Assembly (NCBI GenBank): GCA_001552515.1 | Contig: BCRI01000011.1 | Coordinates: 23,676 to 87,675 of the forward strand | Origin: Sphaerimonospora mesophila NBRC 14179 = JCM 3151 | Lineage (GTDB): Bacteria > Actinomycetota > Actinomycetes > Streptosporangiales > Streptosporangiaceae | Length of the DNA stretch: 64,000 nt | Direction of reading: 5' to 3' | Shown: piece after piece, positions 23,825 to 33,454 of the stretch | Layout of the letters: each line of letters starts with the position of its first letter | How positions within the stretch are numbered: position 1 is the stretch's first letter | Position numbers and translations under genes: made by a program | The notes under the pieces: generated by a model | What the model was told of the DNA's origin: nothing | The model's input: the letters and a program-made list of their open reading frames with translations, nothing else | Database searches by the model: none

Positions 23825-25009
23825 ATGGAGAGCAAGGTGCCCGAACCACGGCAGTACCCCCGGATCCGGCTGCGCGGCAGCCCGCATGAGCGCGGCCGCC
23901 GGTACGGCGAAGCCGCCCGCGACCGCATCCACCGCAGCAGACGCGGCTACGAGGCCGCGTTCGCGCAGGCGGCGGGATGGCGCTGGGAGCAGGCGGTCGA
24001 GGCCGCGGCGCCGCTGGAGGCCGCCATCGCCGAGGCGTTCCCGGCCTATGTCGAGGAGATGCACGGCATCGCCGAGGGAGCCCGGCTCGGTTTCGCCGAT
24101 GTGCTGACGCTGAACGCGCGCACCGAGGTGCTGTGGGCCGCCACCGCCCGTCAGGCCGCCGCGATGCGTACCGCCCACACGCGCGAGTGCAGCGCCTTCG
24201 CGCTCCTGCCCGGCCGTACCGCCGATCGCCACACTCTGATCGGGCAGAACTGGGACTGGCTCCTGCAGGGCTTCGACACGGTGGTCACCCTCGAAGTCGA
24301 GCAGGACGACGGCCCGAACTACGTCACCGTCGTCGAGGCCGGTCTGCTGGCCAAGATGAGCATGAACTCCTCGGGGCTCGCCGTCGCGACCAACGCGCTG
24401 GTCACCTCCGAAGATCGTGGCGCCCCCGGCCTGCCGTACCACGTCGTGCTGCGCGCCCTGGCCGACTGCCACTCCCTGACCGACGCCGTCAACGTGATCC
24501 AGCGGCACTGGCGCTCATCCTCGGCCAACTACCTGCTGGCCCACCGGGACGGCGCCGCGATCAACGTGGAGGCCGCCCCCGGAGATCACAGCAGGGTGTA
24601 TCCGCAGCTGCCCGTCCGCGGCGGCCTCGTGCACACGAACCACTTCCTGGCTTTCCTGCGGGACGTCACGGATGTGTCCGTCTACGCGATGCCCGACAGC
24701 CTGGTGCGTCTCCAGCGGGTCAGGCAGGCCATCGCGGAGACCGACGAGCCGGTCACCGTCGACTCCCTGCACCGGGCCCTCGGCGATCACGCCGACCACC
24801 CGCACTCGGTCTGCTGCCACCCTGACCCGCGGGACGCGCCGGACCGGCGGTGGGCCACCATCGTGTCCGTGATCATGGATCTCGACGACCGGACCATGTG
24901 GATCAGCGCCGGCAATCCGTGCGAACACCCGCACCGGCCGCTCACCTTCGGCGACCTGCTCGACAAGCCCTCGCCGTTGCGCCCGGCCCCGGCCCCGGCG
25001 CCGGGGTGA
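23825..25009 (+). CDS. C45 family autoproteolytic acyltransferase/hydrolase (isopenicillin-N acyltransferase-like)
   Basis: A 394-residue Ntn-hydrolase of the acyl-CoA:6-APA acyltransferase type. The N-terminal part has the RGSPHERGRRYGEAARDRI motif. Cleavage should occur before Cys122 in HTRECSAFALLPG, making Cys122 the N-terminal nucleophile of the mature beta chain. TLIGQNWDWLLQGFDTV and MNSSGLAVATNALVT follow as in the family. Such enzymes cut or form amide bonds (penicillin side chains, N-acyl amino acids). It opens the catabolic island and has the TRCAG-N5-CTGYA operator, so release of an acyl or peptide group may be the first step of the pathway. ATG 23825 is used; its ribosome site is weak. 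Confidence 0.88.
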   Translation: MESKVPEPRQYPRIRLRGSPHERGRRYGEAARDRIHRSRRGYEAAFAQAAGWRWEQAVEAAAPLEAAIAEAFPAYVEEMHGIAEGARLGFADVLTLNARTEVLWAATARQAAAMRTAHTRECSAFALLPGRTADRHTLIGQNWDWLLQGFDTVVTLEVEQDDGPNYVTVVEAGLLAKMSMNSSGLAVATNALVTSEDRGAPGLPYHVVLRALADCHSLTDAVNVIQRHWRSSSANYLLAHRDGAAINVEAAPGDHSRVYPQLPVRGGLVHTNHFLAFLRDVTDVSVYAMPDSLVRLQRVRQAIAETDEPVTVDSLHRALGDHADHPHSVCCHPDPRDAPDRRWATIVSVIMDLDDRTMWISAGNPCEHPHRPLTFGDLLDKPSPLRPAPAPAPG

Positions 25010-25027
25010 CGGTCCCGGCGCCGGGGG
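24993..25027. terminator. Twin GC palindromes between convergent genes
   Basis: CCCCGGCGCCGGGG (24993-25006) and CCCGGCGCCGGGGG (25014-25027) flank the acyltransferase stop and can pair with themselves or each other. They may terminate both convergent transcripts. Confidence 0.35.
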
Positions 25028-25063
25028 ATCACGCTGAGGGACGCCCGGCTCAGAACACCGGTC

Positions 25064-26698
25064 TCAGAACACGGGCCGGGCGGACCGGCCCGCCACCCAG
25101 CGCCCGGCGATCATCGTCGCGGACGGCGAGGTCGCCGCGAGCTCGGCGGGACTCAGCTCCCGCAGGTTCGCGGCGAAGTGGACCAGATCGGCGTACCTGC
25201 CCGGAACCAGCGAGCCGACGACGCCGTCCAGGCCCAATGCCTCAGCGGCGAGCAGCGTGTGCATGCGCAGCGCGTCGTCGAAGCCGATCCGTTCATCGGC
25301 GCCGATCACGGTTCCCGACTCCGTCCGCCGTCCCATGGCGGAGGCGATGGTCCGCATGGGCCGGTAGTCCGAGACGAACGAATCGCTGGACAGCACCGTG
25401 AGGATCCCCCGGTCCAGCTCCGACCGCAGCGGCTGCAGGCGGTGCGTACGGTCACCGAGGGTGGACAGCAGCTCATCCCCGCTCTCGGTCAGGAAGTTCG
25501 GCTGGTTGACCGGTACGACGCCCAGATCGGCGATGCGTCCCAGATGGTCCGGCGTCGGCCCGCCGCAGTGCTCGATGCGGTGCCGGCCGGCGTCGCCCGC
25601 CGCGCGACCGGCCTGGACGGCCCGCAGGGCGTACTCGATGCCCAGGTCGCCCTGGGCGTGGATGCCCACCTGCCAGCCCTGCCCGATCGCGCCGGCCACG
25701 AGCTCGCGCAGCTGCTCCGGCTGCCAGAACAGCTGCCCCCGGGTCAGCGCGTTCTCCGCATAGCCGCCGCTGAACAGGGCCGTGCCGCTGGTGAGCGCGC
25801 CGTCGCAGTAGAACTTCATCGCGCCGATCCGGAACCAGTCGTCCCCAATCCCGCTGGACAGACCCGCCTCGGTCAGCGACGGAAGGTTGCTTGACAGCGG
25901 CATGGCGACGACGCGGACCCCGAGCCGGCCGCGGCGCCAGGCACGCAGGTAGGTGCTCATCTCGCGACGCGTGACCTGTGGATCGCAGACGGTCGTGATG
26001 CCGGCCGCCTGATATGCGCGGACGCCCACCTCCAGCGCGTGGTCGAGGTCGTCCGCGGCGGCGTCGAAATGGAAGTTGGGGCCGTGGCAGCCGATGTCGA
26101 CGGCCCTGGGGAAGACCAGGTCCAGCGCCGCGTCGACGCAGTAGCCGCGGGCGCGTCCGGCCTCGTCCCGGTCGAAGTAGCCCCCGGCGGGGTCGGTCTC
26201 CGTCGTACGGCCGGCCAGCGCGAGGGCGACCGAGTTGACCACCGCGCTGTGCCCGGACTTGTGGAAGACGATCACGGGATGGCGCGGGCTCACCGCGTCC
26301 AGGTCCGCGGCAGTGGGCAGGCGGCCCTCCGGATATTTGGCGACGTCCATGCCCGAGCCGCGGACCCAGGTGCCGGGCGGCTGGGCGAGGGTCGCCTCCC
26401 CGACCGCGCGGACCAGGTCCGCGATGGACCGCACCGCCGGATGACCGGCGTCGACCCCGACCATGGTCTCGCCGGTGGCGAGCAGATGGTTGTGCGGGTC
26501 GACGAAGCCCGGCGTCAGGCATCCGCCGCCCAGGTCGACGATCTCGTACGTCGCACCCGGCAGCGCCGCCCGCACCGCGTCCAGCATGCCGACGGCCGCG
26601 ATGCGCGAGCCGCGTACGGCCACCGTGTCCGCGGTCCCGGCGTCCACCCCGGGCGACACGATCTCGGCGCCGGTCAACAGCACCGTCGAACCGTCCAT
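25064..26698 (-). CDS. YtcJ/NfdA-like amidohydrolase (amidohydrolase_3), first of three
   Basis: A 544-residue cytoplasmic metal-dependent hydrolase. Metal motifs are DPHNHLLATGE near residue 65, the carboxylated-Lys region IGAMKFYCDGALTSGT, HAQGDLGIEYAL, HRIEHCGGP and the final Asp in LSSDSFVSDYRPM. This is the pattern of N-substituted formamide deformylase and YtcJ-type enzymes, which hydrolyse amide, imide or related C-N bonds. ATG 26698 overlaps the stop of the deacetylase gene (ATGA), so it is the last gene of a tightly coupled operon running from 30793 to 25064. The protein reads similarly in layout, but not in detail, to those at 31847 and 40401, so the three may act on successive intermediates. 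Confidence 0.88.
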   Translation of the reverse strand: MDGSTVLLTGAEIVSPGVDAGTADTVAVRGSRIAAVGMLDAVRAALPGATYEIVDLGGGCLTPGFVDPHNHLLATGETMVGVDAGHPAVRSIADLVRAVGEATLAQPPGTWVRGSGMDVAKYPEGRLPTAADLDAVSPRHPVIVFHKSGHSAVVNSVALALAGRTTETDPAGGYFDRDEAGRARGYCVDAALDLVFPRAVDIGCHGPNFHFDAAADDLDHALEVGVRAYQAAGITTVCDPQVTRREMSTYLRAWRRGRLGVRVVAMPLSSNLPSLTEAGLSSGIGDDWFRIGAMKFYCDGALTSGTALFSGGYAENALTRGQLFWQPEQLRELVAGAIGQGWQVGIHAQGDLGIEYALRAVQAGRAAGDAGRHRIEHCGGPTPDHLGRIADLGVVPVNQPNFLTESGDELLSTLGDRTHRLQPLRSELDRGILTVLSSDSFVSDYRPMRTIASAMGRRTESGTVIGADERIGFDDALRMHTLLAAEALGLDGVVGSLVPGRYADLVHFAANLRELSPAELAATSPSATMIAGRWVAGRSARPVF

Positions 26699-27546
26699 CA
26701 CGCCTTCCCCCGGTCGAGAACGTCGGCGGCGTCGAGAACGTGGGCGGCCAGCTCGCCCATCGTGGGGAGCCACACCTCACCGAGCTCCTCCGCCGCGTCG
26801 AGCAGCCGTGCCGGCAGCTCCACCCGTGACGGCCGGCCCACGAGCTGAGGGTGGAGCACCATGGTCGTCACACCGCCGAGGGCGTGGATGGCCCGCAGCT
26901 CGTCGAGCCAGATCCGGGCGATCTGGTCGTTGCCCAGGAACTGGCGGTGGTTCGGCGGGCTGTTGGCGAACAGCAGGTGGGGACCGTCGTCGAGGGCCCA
27001 GTGGGTCGGCACCTCGACGATCGCGCCGTGATCGCCGTGCACGACATACGGGTGGAGGGAGTCCATGAAATTGGAGGAGAACGTGCAGCCGATCTCCGCG
27101 AGGATGTCGCGGGTGTTCTCCGTGACGTCGTACAACGGCGCCCGGTAACCCCGCACCGGCGTCCCGCTCACCTGCTCGAGGGTGTCCTTCACCGAGCGCA
27201 GGAGCGCCGCCTCGGCGGGGCGGGAACGGTCGGGCAGCGGGTTGTGGTCCGTGCCGTGCATCGCGATCTCATGTCCCTCGGCCACGATCTCGCCGATCGC
27301 CGAGGGGAAGGCCACGGCGACGTCGGAGGGCACGAAGAAGGTCGTACGGACCCCGTGCCCGGCGAGCAGCCCGAGCACGAGGTCCAGGCCCTGGCCGAGG
27401 TCGTAGTCGCCCGAGGACAGCACCGCCGGCCGGGCGGCGTTTCCCGGGTCCTTGGAGGTCCACATCGTGTGGGCGTCCAGGTCGAATGTCAGGCACAGCG
27501 CGCTGCGCTGGCCGGCCGGGTACACAGGCCGTTTCCGCCGGGTCAT
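26698..27546 (-). CDS. Polysaccharide deacetylase family protein (PgdA/cyclic imidase-like)
   Basis: A 282-residue NodB-fold hydrolase. CLTFDLDAHTMWTS gives the metal-binding Asp region, GHEIAMHGTDHNPLPDRS the His pair, and GYRAPLYDVTENTRDILAEI the family block; MVLHPQLVGRPSR is near the end. It has no signal peptide, which argues against cell-wall polysaccharide and for a soluble small substrate. This subgroup includes the Helicobacter PgdA relatives and cyclic imidases, so ring-opening of an imide or deacylation is likely. Both ends overlap neighbours by four bases (ATGA), so it is translationally coupled to the M20 hydrolase before it and the amidohydrolase after it. Confidence 0.85.
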   Translation of the reverse strand: MTRRKRPVYPAGQRSALCLTFDLDAHTMWTSKDPGNAARPAVLSSGDYDLGQGLDLVLGLLAGHGVRTTFFVPSDVAVAFPSAIGEIVAEGHEIAMHGTDHNPLPDRSRPAEAALLRSVKDTLEQVSGTPVRGYRAPLYDVTENTRDILAEIGCTFSSNFMDSLHPYVVHGDHGAIVEVPTHWALDDGPHLLFANSPPNHRQFLGNDQIARIWLDELRAIHALGGVTTMVLHPQLVGRPSRVELPARLLDAAEELGEVWLPTMGELAAHVLDAADVLDRGKA

Positions 27547-28769
27547 GCCTCTCCTGAAAGGTACTGGCGCGCGGAGTCGCACAGGATGTCCACGAGCGCC
27601 GCCAGCTCGGCGAGCTCGACGTGCTCGTCGTCGGTGCCCATCGTGGTCGGGTCGGGCCCGATCACGCAGGCGGGGATGCCGGCCTGACGCCACAGCCGGG
27701 CGTCGGTGCAGCCGATCCCCGTGGACGGAACGGGCCGGCGGCCGGTGCGCCGGGCGACCGCCTCGGTCACGGCCGTGACGATGTCGGCGTCCGCGTCGGT
27801 GCGGTTGGCCCGGCCCTGGCCGAGGATCTCGACCCGGCCGCCGACCTCGCGGGCCAGCTCCTCGACGCGGCCGAGAAGCTCCCGCGGGTCGACCTCTGCC
27901 GGGACGCGCAGGTCGACGCTCAACCGGCAGTCGGCCGGGCGCATGTTGACCGCCAGGCCGCCGCGCACGGTGCCCAGGTTGAGCGAGACCTCCCGCACGA
28001 TGCGGCTCGCGCCCTCTCCCAGCAACCGGTCCATCGCCTCGTCATGCCCGGTCGGCGAGCGGTGCGGGCCGGCGAGTCCGCGGTTGACCTCGGCGACGAG
28101 ATCGGCCACCCGCCGCGCGAACCTGGCGGCGCGCAGGATCGCGCCCTCTCCGCCGCCGGGGTAGGCGGCGTGCATGCTGTGCCCGGGGACGTGCACCATG
28201 AGCCAGAGGAAGCCGCGTTCTGCCACCCGTACCAGGCCGAGGGACGACGGTTCCGTGCTGACCAGCGCGTCGCCGAGCAGGTCGGGCCTGCGCTCGAGCA
28301 GGCCGCGCGAGCCCATGGGGCCGAACGTCTCCTCGTCGCACACCAGCAGCAGCGAAAGCCGTCCGGGCAGGTCGCCCGCGCCGTCCCGCAGCCGGCGGGC
28401 GGCCGTGAGGAACGCCGCGACCCCGCCCTTCATGTCGACCGCCCCCCGCCCGTGCACCCGCGTGCCCACGCGACGGGGCCGCGACGGCGGGCCGGAGGCC
28501 GGGAACGTGTCGAGATGCCCGTTCCACACCAGATGCCGACCGGGCCCGCCGGCGCCGTCGAGGACGTCCACCACGATGTTGCGGCGCCGCGCGGCCGGCC
28601 GGTCCAGCCGGTACGGCAGGCCGGCGCGGTCGCAGTATCCGGTCACCACCCCGGTGACGTCTCGCACGTCACCGGGGGGGTTGGGACTGGGCGCGCCCAG
28701 CAGGTCGAGGACGAGCGCCCCGATCTCGTCCTGCAGGGCGGCGCCCGCCGCCGTGGCCGTCGACGTCAC
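27543..28769 (-). CDS. M20 family metallohydrolase (ArgE/DapE/carboxypeptidase G2-like)
   Basis: A 408-residue di-zinc hydrolase. HLVWNGHLDTFPAS carries the first metal His and Asp; GRGAVDMKGGVAAF the bridging Asp; LLLVCDEETFGPMGSRGL the catalytic Glu pair. STEPS follows, and a C-terminal GTDDEHVELAEL gives the last His. A lid domain (about residues 190-310) contains the dimer His region. Substrates of the family are N-acyl or N-carbamoyl amino acids and peptides. GTG 28769 overlaps the end of the monooxygenase gene (GTGA), placing it third in the operon. It probably removes an acyl or carbamoyl group from an intermediate of the pathway. Confidence 0.88.
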   Translation of the reverse strand: MTSTATAAGAALQDEIGALVLDLLGAPSPNPPGDVRDVTGVVTGYCDRAGLPYRLDRPAARRRNIVVDVLDGAGGPGRHLVWNGHLDTFPASGPPSRPRRVGTRVHGRGAVDMKGGVAAFLTAARRLRDGAGDLPGRLSLLLVCDEETFGPMGSRGLLERRPDLLGDALVSTEPSSLGLVRVAERGFLWLMVHVPGHSMHAAYPGGGEGAILRAARFARRVADLVAEVNRGLAGPHRSPTGHDEAMDRLLGEGASRIVREVSLNLGTVRGGLAVNMRPADCRLSVDLRVPAEVDPRELLGRVEELAREVGGRVEILGQGRANRTDADADIVTAVTEAVARRTGRRPVPSTGIGCTDARLWRQAGIPACVIGPDPTTMGTDDEHVELAELAALVDILCDSARQYLSGEA

Positions 28770-30199
28770 CGGTTCGGCCTGATGTCGACGCCCAGGTGGT
28801 CGAGGACGAAGTCCCGCCACGGCCTGCGGTACGGGGAGCCGTAGATCCTGGCCCGCATCGCCGCCGGGGGCGTGGCGTTGACGTTCTCGAAGAGGGCGAC
28901 GCGCATCGCGTTCGCGCCGCAGGTCAGGTCCCAGACGAAGTTGAAGACCCGGTTCTTGGCCTCCGCGCTGACGCCGGTGCCGGGCAGGAACTCCTTGAGC
29001 ATCTCGCCGACCGAGCCGTCGGCGAAGTGACGCTCGGTGAAGCGGCTGATCAGGCCCTGGCCGGAGATCTCCCGCAGCAGCTGCAGCACCCGCGGGTAGC
29101 CCTCGACCGAGTGCAGGCGTCCGGCCGTGACGAACCGTTCGGAGGGGACGAGGACGCCGTTGGCGGGGGCCGCGGTGTCCTCGGCGGCGAGCACGAAGGC
29201 GTGCAGGGCCGTGGCGTAGGCGGTGATCTCCGAGATGGCGTCGCGCACCTGGGGGATGTTCTCGGTGCCCAGCACCTCGACGATCACCTGGGCGGTGCCC
29301 GAGAGGATCTCGGCCTTGTAGGCCAGCCGGGCCAGGATGTGCCACAGCGCGAGGGCGCCGAGCTCGTGGTACAGGCCCAGCATCTGCTCGTCCCGGAAGG
29401 AGAACAGGTGCTCGCGGGGCACGAAGACCCGGTCGAACACGAGCAGGGAGTCGGGCTCCTCTCCGCGCACGTCCAGCGGGTGCTGCGCCGTCGTGCCGGG
29501 CATGATCACCGGCTCGCGGGCCACCATCGTGAGGCCCGGCGCGTTGAGCGGCACGTAGCAGAACAGGTTGGCGTCGGGGTCGGCGCCCGGCGTCAGCAGC
29601 GTGACGACGGTCCCGACGTGGGAGTGGACCGCCCCCGAGGCGCACGGCTTGGCGCCGTACAGGACCAGCCCGTCCTTGCGTTCCTCCACGCAGCGGAGCC
29701 GTCCCGGTTTCTGCGCCGTCGGCACCGAGCGGTCCGACTGCACGTCGGCGACGATGTCGGAGCTCATCGCGTTGTTGGCCCGGCCCCAGGCGATGAACTC
29801 GTCGATGTTGCGTGCCCACTCCGTGCTGCTGGAGGCGATGCGGTCGGCCACCGAGAGCAGGCCAAGGGCGTTGAACGAGCCGTAGTCCGGCGGCCGCCCG
29901 AACACCCCGAAGGTGTGGTAGGTGGACAGCCGGGCGAGCTCGCGCCGGGCGATCAGGTCGTCCTTGGTCCGGGGCACCTGCCAGGCGCGGCTGGCGAGCT
30001 CTCCGGTCTCCTCGTCCTTGTAGACGGCCGCCTTGGCGGTCTCGGGCCGGTGCTGCATGTCGTAGAGCGCCGCGACGGTGTCCACCGCGTCCCGGAACTG
30101 CGGGTGCGTGGTGACATCGGTTACGTGTGAGCCGTCGGCGGCCAGCACGACACGGCCGTCGCGCAGGCTCGCCCGGTACTCGTCACCGGTCTTGAGCAT
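28766..30199 (-). CDS. HpaB/PvcC-type flavin-dependent aromatic monooxygenase (large component)
   Basis: A 477-residue member of the 4-hydroxyphenylacetate 3-hydroxylase family, which uses FADH2 from a separate reductase to hydroxylate phenols. Typical text includes TGDEYRASLRDGRVV at the N terminus, RELARLSTYHTFGVFGRPPD, GAVHSHVGTVVTLLTPGADP in the flavin region, LLVFDRVFVPREHLFSFRDE, and a C-terminal helical bundle with EISGQGLISRFTERHF. The gene follows the flavin reductase by six bases, the expected two-component pair. It implies that the pathway substrate contains, or is turned into, a phenol or electron-rich ring. ATG 30199 is the start. It lies second in the 30793-25064 operon. Confidence 0.9.
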   Translation of the reverse strand: MLKTGDEYRASLRDGRVVLAADGSHVTDVTTHPQFRDAVDTVAALYDMQHRPETAKAAVYKDEETGELASRAWQVPRTKDDLIARRELARLSTYHTFGVFGRPPDYGSFNALGLLSVADRIASSSTEWARNIDEFIAWGRANNAMSSDIVADVQSDRSVPTAQKPGRLRCVEERKDGLVLYGAKPCASGAVHSHVGTVVTLLTPGADPDANLFCYVPLNAPGLTMVAREPVIMPGTTAQHPLDVRGEEPDSLLVFDRVFVPREHLFSFRDEQMLGLYHELGALALWHILARLAYKAEILSGTAQVIVEVLGTENIPQVRDAISEITAYATALHAFVLAAEDTAAPANGVLVPSERFVTAGRLHSVEGYPRVLQLLREISGQGLISRFTERHFADGSVGEMLKEFLPGTGVSAEAKNRVFNFVWDLTCGANAMRVALFENVNATPPAAMRARIYGSPYRRPWRDFVLDHLGVDIRPNR

Positions 30200-30205
30200 G
30201 GATCC

Positions 30206-30793
30206 TCAACTTTCGATGGGGTCGTCGGGCAGGCGGTAGAAGTCGCGGTCGCAGTACAGGAGCGGTGCGAGGGCCGGGGTCGCCTCGCGTACGGTCTCCA
30301 CCCTGGCGAAGAGCACGTCGTGGTCGCCGACGGTCACCAGGTGCGAGACCGCGCAGTCGAAGTGGGCGAGTGCGCCGTGCACCGATGGCGCCGGTGGTAC
30401 GGCCACGCCGTCGTGCGGGTCCCAGCGCCGGTCCGGCGCGGGATGCGGCATGCCGGTCTCGCCCAGTCCCTCGGCCTCCGGTGAGAAGAGCTCCAGGAAC
30501 TTGGGGGCGCCGGGCAGGGCGGCCGCGCGGGCGACCGGGACCTGGTCGGCCGACAGCACCGAGATGCCCACCCGGCCGTGCAGCCGCGCCGCCTGTATCA
30601 CCGCCGTGTGCGAGAACAGGCAGACCGACACGACCGGCGGGGCGAGGGTCACCGACGTGAAGCTCGATGCGGTGACCCCCCACGGACGGCCGGACACGAA
30701 CGAGGTGACGACCACGACCGTGGCGGGGATCCGGCGCAGCACGCTGCGGACGGAGTCGGACAGATCCGTGTCTGCAGTGTGACTGTAGAACAT
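30206..30793 (-). CDS. Flavin reductase family protein (HpaC-like small component)
   Basis: A 195-residue split-barrel FMN/FAD reductase: [80 protein letters not shown]. It would reduce free flavin with NAD(P)H and feed the HpaB-type oxygenase encoded next. ATG 30793 lies six bases after a TAGTCT -10, so the mRNA is leaderless and this start is well supported. The operator palindrome (30773-30787) then falls inside codons 3-7, so regulation and coding overlap. It is the first gene of a five-gene operon. Confidence 0.9.
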   Translation of the reverse strand: MFYSHTADTDLSDSVRSVLRRIPATVVVVTSFVSGRPWGVTASSFTSVTLAPPVVSVCLFSHTAVIQAARLHGRVGISVLSADQVPVARAAALPGAPKFLELFSPEAEGLGETGMPHPAPDRRWDPHDGVAVPPAPSVHGALAHFDCAVSHLVTVGDHDVLFARVETVREATPALAPLLYCDRDFYRLPDDPIES

Positions 30794-30828
30794 GCCGTCA
30801 GACTACAGATCGCGTATCCTGGGTGCAA
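30773..30828 (-). promoter_or_regulatory. Promoter and operator of the monooxygenase operon
   Basis: On the minus strand TTGCAC (30828-30823), 17 bases, TAGTCT (30805-30800), six bases, then ATG at 30793. The palindrome reads TGCAG-TGTGA-CTGTA on the plus strand (30773-30787), covering +7 to +21. CTACAG at 30803-30808 adds a half-site on the -10. The same region must also serve the divergent agmatinase gene. Confidence 0.7.
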
Positions 30829-30897
30829 TGCTTTCCCGGCCACAGCAGTGCGGGCCCATCGGCCGTATGCAGTGCGCACCCGGAACGGAAGGACGGA

Positions 30898-31872
30898 ATG
30901 GAAAAGAACCACCCCATCGGGCCGGTCTCCGGCACCGAGATCCCGCGCTATGCCGGGCCCGCCACCTTCGCCCGCCTGCCCCGCACCGATCAGGTGACGA
31001 GGGCGGACATCGCCGTCATCGGCGCGCCGTTCGACAGCGGCGTCAGCTACCGCCCGGGCGCGCGGTTCGGCCCCTCCCACATCCGCCAGTCCTCCCGGCT
31101 CCTGCGGCCGTACAACCCGGCACTGGAGCGTTTCCCGTTCGGCGCGGTCCAGGTCGCCGACGCCGGCGACATGGTCATCAACCCGTTCGACATCGCGGAC
31201 GCGGTCGGCCAGATCCAGGAGCAGGCCGGCGCGCTGACCGGCGCGGGCACCCGCCTGGTGACGCTGGGCGGCGACCACACGATCGCGCTGCCGCTGCTGC
31301 GCGACCTGCACCGTCACCACGGCGAGATCGCGGTGCTGCATTTCGATGCGCACCTGGACACCTGGGACACCTACTTCGGCGCGCCGGTCACCCACGGCAC
31401 GCCGTTCCGGCGGGCGTCGGAGGAGGGCCTGCTGGATCCGCAGGGCTGCCTGCACGTCGGCATCCGGGGGCCCGTGTACGACAAGGACGACATCACCGAC
31501 GACACCCGGCTCGGATTCCAGCAGCTGACCTGCCGCCGGTTCGCCTACGAGAGGCTCGACACGCTGATCGACGTCATGCTGCGGCGGCTCGGCGATCGCC
31601 CGATCTACGTCTCCGTGGACATCGACGTGCTGGATCCGGCGCACGCGCCGGGGACCGGTACGCCGGAGGCCGGCGGCCTGTCCAGCCGGGAGCTGCTGGA
31701 GCTGCTGCGCGCCCTCGACGGGCGCAACGTGGTGGGCGCGGACATCGTCGAGGTGGCGCCGGCGTACGACCACGCGGAGATCACCGGAGTCGCGGCCAGC
31801 CACGTCGCCTACGAACTGCTGACCGTGATGGCCGGCGGTGACCACATCAGCGCCGCCGGTCCGGCACGCTGA
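30898..31872 (+). CDS. Agmatinase/arginase (ureohydrolase) family protein
   Basis: A 324-residue binuclear manganese hydrolase. Metal motifs are [28 protein letters not shown] and [21 protein letters not shown], with a final [10 protein letters not shown], all intact. Family members release urea, or an amine, from guanidino or formimino compounds such as agmatine, guanidinobutyrate, guanidinopropionate or formiminoglutamate; recent members also use guanidine. Which one applies is unclear. ATG 30898 has GGAAGGA upstream; a longer frame from 30823 starts inside the divergent promoter. It is transcribed away from the monooxygenase operon and overlaps the tail of the next convergent gene by 26 bases. 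Confidence 0.92.
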   Translation: MEKNHPIGPVSGTEIPRYAGPATFARLPRTDQVTRADIAVIGAPFDSGVSYRPGARFGPSHIRQSSRLLRPYNPALERFPFGAVQVADAGDMVINPFDIADAVGQIQEQAGALTGAGTRLVTLGGDHTIALPLLRDLHRHHGEIAVLHFDAHLDTWDTYFGAPVTHGTPFRRASEEGLLDPQGCLHVGIRGPVYDKDDITDDTRLGFQQLTCRRFAYERLDTLIDVMLRRLGDRPIYVSVDIDVLDPAHAPGTGTPEAGGLSSRELLELLRALDGRNVVGADIVEVAPAYDHAEITGVAASHVAYELLTVMAGGDHISAAGPAR

Positions 31873-33454
31873 CCTCGACGTCGTGGCCGGCGAACACGGG
31901 CTCGCCGGCCACGAACGTGGCCGCGACCGGCGCCTCAAGCAGGTGTTCGAGCCCCTCCATCCGCCGCGGATCGCGGTCGAGCACGGCGAAGTCCGCCGGG
32001 GCGCCCGCCCGGAGCGTCCCGGCCGGCCCGGACCCGGGGCGCACCGACGCCGACCCCCGCGTGTAGAGATGCAGCGCCTGCGCCGGGGTGAGGCGTTCCC
32101 GCTCACCGAGCGGCTCTCCCTCGCGAGACCGCCGCGTCACGCAGCTCCAGATGCCCTGCCACGGGTCGAGGCCGGCGCACGGGTGGTCCGAGGAGCCGCC
32201 CACGGCGATACCGGCCTCGATCAGGGTCCGGTGCCGGATCAGCCGTTCCATCCGGGCCCTGCCGTACGTGCCCGCGAGCCGCTCCCCGTGCTGACGGATG
32301 TACGAGCCGAACGGCACGACCGACCACCCCTGACGCCGGATCGCCGGCACCTGGTCGTCGCGGACGACGCTGCCGTGCTCGATCCGCCCGCGCAGGCCCG
32401 TCCGCTGCGAGGCGCGCAGCAGCACGTCGATCGCCGCGTCGCCGTTGGCGTGCACGCCGAGGAGGAGACCGAGCGAGTCGGCCCGCCGCAGTTCCTCCGC
32501 GATGTCGTCGGCCGTGCGCAGCCGCTGGGGCTCGCCGTACGGCACCGGCTCGCTCAGCAGGCACGTGCCGCCGTTGAGCGCGCCGTCCACGAACGATTTC
32601 AGCCCGATCAGGCGCAGCCGGGGGCCGCCGCGTGTGCGCAGCCGGCGCGCCAGGTCCAGATCGCCGACCGGCGCCAGCACCGAGTAGCGCGGCGACGCGC
32701 CCTCGGCCTGGACCCGTTCGAGCAGCTCCCAGCCGGTTTCGCCGCACAGCGCATCGGTCAGCGCCGTGACGCCGCGGCTCAGGTAGTCGTGCTGGATCCG
32801 CCGCAGTGCCGCGAGCCGGTCGGCGAAACCGGCGATGGCGACCCGGCGCGGATCCCGGGCGAGCGCCGGCTCCATGATGTCGAACATCGCATGCTCGAAG
32901 ACACGGCCGGTCGCCAGCCCGTCGGATCCGGTCTCCACCCAGCCGTTGGCCGGCACCGCCGCGTCGACCACCGCGCCGGCGTCGTCGATGAAGCCCATGC
33001 GCGCCAGCCCGGCCGTGTTCGCGTAGCCCCAGTGGCCGTTCGCGTGCACCACCACCAGGGGGTCGGCCGGGCAGATCCGGTCGAGCAGGTGCCGGTCCAC
33101 CGCGGTGCCGCCGCACCGTTCCTCCAGCCAGCCCACGAGTTTGACCCAGCCGTTGCTGCGGCCGGCCCGGTCCACCGCCGCGGCCACCCGCTCCGGCTCC
33201 CGCTGATCCGCCGCGGGGAGGCTGACGTGGCACGACTCGTCCGCTGCGATCGTCGGGTGGCAGTGCGCGTCCTCCAGGCCGGGCACGACCCAGCGGCGGC
33301 CGAGGTCGACGACGTCGGCGCGCGGCCACGCATCGGACAGCTCGGCGAAGGAGCCGACCGCCGCGACCGTGCCGTCCGCCACGGCGAGCGCGTCAGCGGG
33401 GGGACCCGTCCAGTGGGCCTCCGGCAGGACGGCGCGGGCCCGGAACAGGGTCAC
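31847..33454 (-). CDS. YtcJ/NfdA-like amidohydrolase, second of three
   Basis: A 535-residue amidohydrolase_3 enzyme. [18 protein letters not shown] supplies the HxH metal site, [17 protein letters not shown] the Lys region, [16 protein letters not shown] and GRIEHGSVV the later His ligands, and [18 protein letters not shown] the Asp. GTG 33454 overlaps the stop of the ABC ATPase gene (GTGA), so it is the last gene of the importer operon 37376-31847. Fusion of an importer operon with a hydrolase suggests that the imported compound is its substrate. The tail overlaps the convergent agmatinase gene. Confidence 0.88.
   Translation of the reverse strand: MTLFRARAVLPEAHWTGPPADALAVADGTVAAVGSFAELSDAWPRADVVDLGRRWVVPGLEDAHCHPTIAADESCHVSLPAADQREPERVAAAVDRAGRSNGWVKLVGWLEERCGGTAVDRHLLDRICPADPLVVVHANGHWGYANTAGLARMGFIDDAGAVVDAAVPANGWVETGSDGLATGRVFEHAMFDIMEPALARDPRRVAIAGFADRLAALRRIQHDYLSRGVTALTDALCGETGWELLERVQAEGASPRYSVLAPVGDLDLARRLRTRGGPRLRLIGLKSFVDGALNGGTCLLSEPVPYGEPQRLRTADDIAEELRRADSLGLLLGVHANGDAAIDVLLRASQRTGLRGRIEHGSVVRDDQVPAIRRQGWSVVPFGSYIRQHGERLAGTYGRARMERLIRHRTLIEAGIAVGGSSDHPCAGLDPWQGIWSCVTRRSREGEPLGERERLTPAQALHLYTRGSASVRPGSGPAGTLRAGAPADFAVLDRDPRRMEGLEHLLEAPVAATFVAGEPVFAGHDVEVSVPDRRR

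Noticed and set aside
30823..30897. Extended start of the agmatinase gene
   Set aside because: The added codons lie within the divergent promoter; ATG 30898 has a good ribosome site.
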